Shown here: piece by piece, positions 57,388 through 64,000 of the stretch
Layout of the letters: each line of letters begins with the position of its first letter
Numbering within the stretch: position 1 is the first letter of the stretch
DNA from: Allomyces arbusculus
Taxonomy: Eukaryota > Blastocladiomycota > Blastocladiomycetes > Blastocladiales > Blastocladiaceae
Assembly (NCBI GenBank): GCA_027604705.1
Contig: JADHYV010000005.1
Coordinates: forward strand, 1-64,000
DNA: 64,000 nt
Reading direction: 5' to 3'
Translations under genes and position numbers: made by a program
Notes under the pieces: model-generated
The model's input: the letters and a program-made list of their open reading frames with translations, nothing else
Database searches by the model: none
Told to the model about the DNA's origin: nothing

Positions 57388-59173
57388 GGTGAGCGAGCGG
57401 TGGGGGAACGGTGGGCGGGAGCGGGCGGACGGGCGCGTGTGCAACGTCAATGCGACGCGGAGACGCGGAGAGGGGCAGGCGGCGGGGCGGCACGCGGCGG
57501 TGGGCGCGAGTGCGGCGGGTGCGGGTGCGGTCGGACGGGACAGAGGTCTTGAGCGCGACAACCGCGACGGCGACGGGGTCGGCGGTGGCGGGGGTGTGCA
57601 GGCCAGCGGAGCAGCCGGCCACGCGGCACTTGACGGCGCGGTGTGCTGGCGCGCTCGTGCTCGCTGGCGGCTCGTTCTCGTGTGCCGGTCGCGCTGGTGG
57701 CGGCCCGCAAAGAACCGCCGCGCGAAACAGTCAGGTGCTGTCACGCCCATCGCGGCGCGCGCAGGTCAGGTGCGCGGCACGCGCGCCGATCGTGGCGCAC
57801 GCGGGAGACATGGGAGACACTCTGGCGGCCACCACCCACGTCCGTGTCAGTGTCAGCTTGGTGTCAGCTTCCGCCAAGTGACGCAAACCGCCGGCCGTCG
57901 GCTCACAACGCTCATGACACACATCTCCGCGGGCGTCTACATGGCGCACGCCGTCCGCATGCGAGCATGACGGCGCGGCCGGCTCTTGCTCGCCCGGCCC
58001 CGCCACACCTGGCTCGCCCGCGTGGTCGGCCACCGAGAAGAGGATGCAGCAACACGTACCAGCACCGGTTGCTACTTGCTTGCGTCCTGCTGTGCTGCTT
58101 CGACCACCGTGTGGGCGTGGTGCGCCTTCGAGCACCGAGGGCCTCCATGCGGTTCGTTCTCGACCGCAGACGCAAATCGGCCACCTTGACAGGCATCTTT
58201 TCGAGCAAACTCGGCGACCTGGGGCATCTTGATCAGGTACTCGACGAGCAACCTGTGGAACGAGAGCAAGGGCCGCCACACTCGAGGTCGGGACGTGTCA
58301 TGGTCAAAACAGGCGCAATATGGATGTCGGAGGAGCTGGCAAGGGAGCGCGCAAGTCGGGTTGTGATCAGACCAAGAGGTGAGAGGGACCAACGGCCGAG
58401 GGACGCGCCAAGTCAAGAGTCAAGCTTGGAAACGGCCATCTTGCGGTGGCGCGCGACGCCAGAAAAGGGCAATAAAAGGAAAAAGTCTTTGAACTTCGTT
58501 TCATTCCAGCTCGTCCACGCCTTGCAGAGCAAACCCACGCCAGGGCAATGCTGCTTCCTTTCGATTGGTGCCTGCATGCCTGGGCCGCTTTTCAAATCGC
58601 GCACACGCACCACTGGGTGCCTTTTGCGGCGGCAGAGTCAACGTTGAACCTCGCTCAGTCGTCGCTTTTGCCGGCTCTTGCCCGTGGTGGAGAGCAGAGC
58701 GCTATGATGCGCGCCAAACCTGCCGTTCTTGTGCTTTTGGTTGGGCAAGGGCATGGAAGCAATCGAGAAACCGCCGCGCCGGTGAGCGCCGATGCTCGCT
58801 CGGCGCTTGCCTCGGCGTGCGGTGAGCCTGCGGTGGGCAGCGAAAGTGCCACACCCATCATAGAAGCTGCATTCAAATCACGCACGCGAGACAGCGCTGC
58901 ATTTGCATTGGACGCGTAAATTATCGTCTGTCTCGCACTTCCAGTTCGACCGCACCGTCGCTGCCCGGACTCGACCACGCCCGAACGGCCCGCATATGCG
59001 TGCCCGTACCACCTGCAATAATCTCCGCGCGCATTTCGAAAATCCTGCGGGCGACCCGAGGCGGCCGAACCCGAAATCAACATCGATCCGCCGTACTGTT
59101 GCGCCGACCACCACCACCCCCTTCGCCAGCTTGATTGCCAGCCTTCTTCGATACTTCAAGCACCATTACCACC
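57388..59173. promoter_or_regulatory. Large divergent intergenic region
   Basis: 1786 bp between the zinc-module gene (-) and the ODAD1-like gene (+), the longest gene-free interval. GC-rich up to about 58,000, then more mixed. A short - strand stretch (58250-58200) with strongly GC-ending codons reads LLVEYLIKMPQVAEFA and could be an exon of an unplaced small gene, but I could not build a gene around it. No tRNA or repeat was recognised. Confidence 0.35.
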
Positions 59174-61621
59174 ATGAGCCGAGCCCAATCCGTCACCTCG
59201 GGAGAGGCCAATGATGGCGCTGGTAGTCACCTTCACTTGCTGCTGTGACCCTCTGCAGCCACCGCTGACCCCTTCACCCTGCACCATGCCCAGTCGAGCT
59301 CGAGTACAACAAACTGCAGCGCGCTTTCCGGCTCATGGAGAGCGAGCGCAAGTCCTACGCCGACGAGGCGCGCCTGCTCATCAAAAAGCAGCGGTACGCG
59401 GGCATCCACCCTCCATCGCAACGCTGCCGACCTCCTCTCACTCGCGCGGGCGCTCCGCACTCTGCAGATCCGCCATTGAGAAGATGCGCCGCGACAATGA
59501 GTACCTGCTCCAAGAACTCGCGCTCATGCAGCGCCGCATGGACGACAACCGCAAGAACGGGTCTGGCAGCGAAAAAGCCGAGGTCCTGCAGCAACAAGCC
59601 GGTATGTTCTATTTCCGTCCCAACCGTTACCCCTTTATTCACGCGCCCGTCCTCACTCTGAGTCCGAACAATCAGAATTCCACCAAACGCGCATGCGCGC
59701 CGCTGCCGACGCCATCACGCAGCTCGACAAGGACATGGAGGCCGTGCACCTGGCCATGGCCGAGCAGCGCCAGAAAATGGGCGGCGTGAATGCGGCGCTC
59801 GTCAACTCGCAGGCGATCGACAAGCAGATTCGCGTGCTCGAAAACCGGCTCGACCAGGCACTCGTCAAGTATAACCGCGCGCTCGCGACTAACAAGCGCC
59901 TGCGAGCAACCATCGATAATCTGCGCCGCGAGCGCCTCGTGTTTGATACGGTCTATACCAAGTTTGAAAAGGACTTGGCCGATCAAAAGAAGTCGATGGC
60001 TGAGATTATTGAGAGCTCGAATTCGGCCTACGAGGCGCGGTACGTTTTGAGCGGGCAGTTCGGTGCGATGCGTAGTGGGGAGGAGCTGGGGATTGACTTG
60101 CAGCACGGAATGATAGCGACGAGGCGCAGTCCAAGATCCTGTTGCTCACGGAAAAGGCCGAAAAAGAGTACCAGACCTACATCCAAGAGGTCAAGGAACT
60201 CGACCGCACGCTCGAGCAGGATCGCAAGCTCAAGAACTTTTTGGCGACCAAGGCCGCCGACCGGCTTGCCGAGTCGTTCAACGGCGCCGATGCATCGCGC
60301 AAGCCCAAAAAGAGTACGTTCTCCTCCGGCGTCTCTTTCCGCGGCACTTTATTGCAACGCACACTCACTCGCGATTGCAGTGTCCAAGACCAACTCGTCG
60401 TCGCAAGATATGCTCAACGCGAGCGTCGCGTCTTACGAAAAGGTGCTCAGCCATATCCAAGAAGTGACGGGCGTCAACAGCCTCGACGAGCTCGTGCAGC
60501 GATTCAAGGATGTCGAAGACCAAAACTTCTCGCTCTTCAACTACGTCAACCAAATGAACAACGAGGTGGAGAAGGTGGCCGAGGAATTGCTGCGCATTCA
60601 GAGGCAAATGGAGTCGTTGGCTGCCGAGAACCGGCAGGCCGAGCGCGAGCGCAAGAAGGTACGACCGCATAGTTTTTCGACGCCGTCGTCAATTCGATCA
60701 ACGTTCGCTCACCGAATCCTTTCTTCTCCTTAGAAACTCGGCGTTGTCGAGCACCAGCTCTCTGAGACGCGGTCCAAGACCGTCTCGATGCAGGACCGCA
60801 ACACCGAGATCCAAACCATTGTCGACCAGCTCTACGCGGGCGTGCAAACACTCGTTGCCGCTTTCCGCGCATCGCACGTGTCAGTCACGTCGACCGCGCC
60901 CGCGGCCACCGACGAGAACGGCGACGCCGTCACGTCGCCCGTCCCGACTGCCGTTGTTGTCTCGATGACCTCCAGCAATGGCGGTAGTGGGTCGACCGCG
61001 GGGATTTCCGCGCCCTCTACGCCGGCGGGCAACGGGCCGGCGTCGGGGCCGCTGGATGCGGTCCCGGCCGTCACGGTCAACCCGCTCCAGATTCCGCCGC
61101 TCGTGCTTCCAGCAGGGTCGACGACGGCGGAAGTGCTGACAGCGCATTTGGGGGCCGTCGAAGAGCGCGTGAACGACTTGTTGATTCTGCACCAGCTCAC
61201 GATCAACCCGCGGTCCAAGCTCGCGTCGGCGGGGGCGGCGGCTGCCGCGGCCGGTGGACAAGGTGCAGGGGCCGGATCGGTGCCGGGTTCGGCGGCGCCT
61301 ACGCTCGAGGACCGCGATGGCGCAGCGGCGGGTGCGGCGAGCGCGCACTTGCGCGGGCCGGTGCAGGTCGTCGTGTCAATCCAGGCGCCCAACACGGGGT
61401 GCGTTTCGATTCCACGCTTTGCTAACGCTGATATACACTGATGACTGACAACTTTCTCTTTGCTATGCTGTAGCGACAACGACACGACCGACGAGGAAAA
61501 CGACGACGACCGGCCGCTGTCGCGGTCAGAACTCGCGACCAAGAGCATTCGCGGGCTCACGCGGCGTATGCAGAACGGCGGGTCCCCGAAGAAGCGGCGC
61601 GGGCGCAAGATCAAGGACTAG
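59174..61621 (+). CDS. Outer dynein arm docking complex subunit (ODAD1/CCDC114/CCDC63-like)
   Basis: Eight exons: 59174-59222, 59294-59393, 59468-59601, 59676-60039, 60117-60313, 60381-60658, 60734-61398 and 61474-61621, giving 644 residues. The family docks outer dynein arms onto axonemal doublets. Nearly all of residues 15-410 are coiled coil. Diagnostic blocks are LEYNKLQRAFRLMESERKSY, RSAIEKMRRDNEYLLQELAL, RVLENRLDQALVKYNRALAT, EIIESSNSAYEARDEAQSK and TGVNSLDELVQRFKDVEDQN, which follow animal CCDC114/CCDC63. The C-terminal third is low complexity, then acidic (TTDEENDDD) and basic (KKRRGRK). Each intron is 67-77 nt and restores the coiled-coil frame. With IFT140 it shows that the organism builds a motile flagellum. 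Which paralogue of the family it is cannot be settled here. Confidence 0.88.
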
Positions 61622-61681
61622 AGGCAGCAGGTGGGATTCGGGAGACTCGCGTGCGGACTCGCTCAATTTGGAAACAGATTT

Positions 61682-63780
61682 TCAAGATTTACTGGCAATG
61701 ACATGGCACGTGAAGACAATCAGCAAGTGCAGCGCAAGCAGGTACCCGAGCAGGGCCTTGCGCGCGACCGAACTGTTGCTGAGGATGTTCGTGATGTGCA
61801 GCGTGAACCGGTCGGCTTGCCCTAGCTGCAGGTACCTCCGCCTCCGTTCCTACATGCAGGCCGTCGCGTCAGATCACTGTTCCGCCAGGCAAAGTCCGAG
61901 AAACTAGACGTACCTTTCGCGCGAACTCGGTGAAAGGATTCAGCTGCTCCTCGTACAGCGTGCGGTACTTTTGCTCCACGTCACTCGTGCCCGCCATGTC
62001 CACGGCCACACTGCCGCTACTGCTGCTCGCAGCGGCTACACCCACACCGCCGGTCCCTCCAGGGGTTGCGGATCGCCGCCCGCCCTGCGCCGAGTAAGAC
62101 GACAGGTAGGCGATACGCTCATATAGCGTCATATTCTCGTGCTGCATGCGCTCGAGCGCCGAGTTGAGCTCGGTGATGGTTTGCGACTTGCCGAGCATCA
62201 CTTGCTCAAGCTCCTGCGCACGCTGTTTGAGCCTGTCGCGCTGCGCGGTCAGGATCCCGACGAGCCGACTGTCGGAGGCGTCGGTCTGTGCGGCGGAACA
62301 GAGTTGGGTGAGAAGTGAGTCGACACGAGACATTGGTGAATGATCGTACGGGGGACAACGGCGTCTGCGCTGTCGGCGTCGCGATCTTGTCCTCGAGCAT
62401 GGCGACGTGGTCCTGCATGCGCTTGCGCTCCGTGGCAAACGCGCTGCGCGACGCGTCGAGCTGCTTGCGAAGCTGGTCGAGCTCAACCTGAATGCACAGC
62501 AGGACGGGTTGGGGGTCAGAGATCAAGAAAATACGCAAGAAAAACTTGCAGAAGCGGCCCCCGTACCGCATGGCTGTTGGCAAGCAGCTGCAACCGCTGG
62601 TTCTCCTGCGACACCTGGGCAAGCTCCTGCTCCAAGCGCTGGACGGTCCCCGACGCGGCGCCCGATGCTTCGAGTTCGGTCTGCAACCGATCAATCTCCT
62701 CGTGCGCAACCCGCAACTCGTTCTTGGCCTGGTTCAGTGTGGCCTCGAGCGCATCCACGTCGCCGTGCAACGCGTCGGTCGACTGGTTCGGCGTGCTTTT
62801 CCTGAGCACGGCCAGCTCGGCTTCCTAGCCATGATCGCCAATCAGCCATCGCGACCTTCTCCCAAATCCAAAACAGAAGCTTACCTGCTGCCGCAACCGC
62901 CGCCGATGCGTCTCCACCTCGGCCGCCAACAACTGCATCTCCTGCTGATGTGCGACCCGCTCGCGATCCCTCGCCTCCGTCTCGGCCTGCAAGAGCGCGG
63001 CCTGCCGATCGACACGACCTTGCAGGTCACGATTGGCCTCGTCGGCTTTGGCCACAGCGCGTTCCAAATCGGTCTCGCGGTCCTTGAGCGCGCGAATCCG
63101 GTCCTCCATGGGTTTCGCGAGCGCGCGTTCGCGCTGCGCGAGCACCTGCGCCATATCGGCCTCGTACCGGTCGACGGTGGTTTGCAGCGTGGCCGCGGTT
63201 TGGAGCTGCGTGGCGGCGGTGGACAGGAGCGGCGTGACGTCCGGCAAGCGCGTCCATTGCGCGAACGTGGAGAGGCAAAAGGACTCGACAGATTTGCTGC
63301 GTGTTGTGAGCGCGTCAATTTCTTTCTGGTAGGCCTTGAGCAGCGCGCCGAGTTGCGAGAGACGCGTGGATTCGTCTTGCTTTCGGAAATCTGATCACAC
63401 AGAGCACACGGTCAGTCCATTATCGCGTGCCAAACAGAATGGAGCGCAATTAGCACGCACCGCGCGTCAACTCGGCCAAGTGCTTGCGTCCCGCGGCACC
63501 CTCGCGCTGATTCTCGACGATTTGCAACGACATGGCCTCGGCGCTGGCCTGGAACGCCGGGAAATCGATTTCTAGCGACAGGACGCGAGTGTCAAAGACG
63601 GGCCCATCGCCGCGCTCCAAAGTGGTAGTGAGTGCTCACGGTACCCTTCCATTGAGACGCAGTCGTTTCCAGACGCGCGGCAAGATCCGCGTCGACGGTC
63701 GCGCCAGATGCGGTGCCGTTGGTCGTGCGCGCGCCATCACCCAGACTGGCGGTGCGCATGCGGGGCGAGTCCATGGCCAT
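61682..63780 (-). CDS. COY1: CASP/Coy1-type golgin
   Basis: Seven exons: 63780-63645, 63571-63461, 63390-62885, 62824-62567, 62487-62350, 62285-61914 and 61849-61682, giving 562 residues (yeast Coy1 has 679). CASP/Coy1 is a coiled-coil golgin held in Golgi membranes by a C-terminal helix, acting in intra-Golgi retrograde transport. The N-terminus QWKEIDFPAFQASAEAMSL, then KHLAELTRDFRKQDE and KAYQKEIDALTTRSKSVE, matches the family. Coiled coil runs through most of the protein. The conserved C-terminal part has LTAQRDRLKQRAQELEQ, MTLYERIAYLSSY, NPFTEFARKERRRRYLQLG, QADRFTLHITNILS and the membrane anchor LLGYLLALHLLIVFTCHVI, ending ASKS. The start (MAMDSPRM) is chosen because no upstream in-frame ATG is seen. 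Only 60 bp separate its stop from that of ODAD1. Confidence 0.92.
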
Positions 63781-64000
63781 GGTCGCGGTGCGCTTGGTAA
63801 TGGTCTTGAATATTGTCGATGGGTCGGCGCGTGAAATGGTTGATGTCGACACGAGAGCTGGTACTTGCTGGTCTGGACGCTGTTCCGGGCTCGAATGGGT
63901 GTCGTGCGGAGTCAGCGCGTTCCTGGTCCAACTTGCAAACAGTGCTGCAGGTCCGGTACGCGACGGCGGGTGGTTCGTGGTTCGTGCGCCGCGCAGGTCG
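63781..64000. promoter_or_regulatory. CASP upstream region to window end
   Basis: 220 bp upstream of the golgin start. Presumably promoter and 5' leader. Nothing else recognised before the window ends. Confidence 0.35.

Noticed and set aside
63572-63644. Reading the golgin exon 1 straight through to KGTVSTHYHFGARR
   Set aside because: That frame meets a stop. Removing a 73-nt GTACCG-CTAG intron restores the CASP N-terminal block QWKEIDFPAF.

Overview
The window comes from a compact, GC-rich eukaryotic nuclear genome, most likely a zoosporic (flagellated) fungus. Fungal affinity rests on Csf1, Mub1/SamB, Irs4, Svf1, Coy1/CASP, a Ste11-type MAPKKK and a short fungal-type NDUFB3. Flagellar ancestry rests on IFT140 and an ODAD1/CCDC114-like outer-arm dynein docking subunit. 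A cyclic-nucleotide-gated channel adds weight to Blastocladiomycota (the Allomyces, Catenaria, Blastocladiella group). The phylum is inference; the flagellum genes are read directly. Sixty introns were placed by joining recognised protein families across GT-AG boundaries. Nearly all are 50-95 nt, with GTACG or GTGCG donors and often a CTGAC-like branch site.

Layout. 1-1150: a decayed coiled-coil ORF at the edge. 1335-8919: Asteroid/ASTE1-type nuclease (-), a Q-rich protein of unknown function (+), an ANKRD40-like protein (-) and a Nem1-type phosphatase (+). 9212-15070: IFT140 (-) and complex I NDUFB3 (+). 15070-25588: Ste11-type kinase (-), a DUF952 protein (+), Mub1/SamB (+), mitochondrial bL19m (-) and an Irs4-like EH protein (+). 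26008-33506: a methylcrotonyl-CoA-carboxylase-beta-type enzyme (+), WDR5/Swd3 (-), a truncated duplicate of a deubiquitinase 5' end, and the intact USP8/Doa4-like deubiquitinase (+). 33768-47064: a CNG-type channel (+; one intron holds an assembly gap) and the giant Csf1/BLTP1 lipid-transfer protein (-). 48104-53732: a bacterial-type alanyl-tRNA synthetase (-), cyclophilin H/PPIH (+) and Svf1 (+). 54345-57387: two unrecognised low-complexity proteins, one with zinc-binding cysteines. 59174-63780: ODAD1 (+) and the CASP/Coy1 golgin (-), tail to tail.

The genes do not form one pathway; this is ordinary housekeeping DNA with many head-to-head pairs sharing 250-900 bp promoters. Themes are zoospore motility and signalling (IFT140, ODAD1, CNG channel), membrane lipid handling (Csf1, Svf1, Nem1, Irs4), ubiquitin (Mub1, USP) and mitochondria (bL19m, NDUFB3, probably AlaRS). 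No transposon, virus-like element, CRISPR array, rRNA or tRNA was recognised.

The most interesting points are: a C-terminal domain shared by two convergent neighbours, the unknown protein and ANKRD40; a channel whose pore lacks the GYG filter; a partial deubiquitinase duplicate with a 273-nt near-identical core, as expected of gene conversion; microexons of 10 and 24 nt; a carboxylase without a visible mitochondrial presequence that ends in a peroxisome-like SRM; and a bacterial-type AlaRS.
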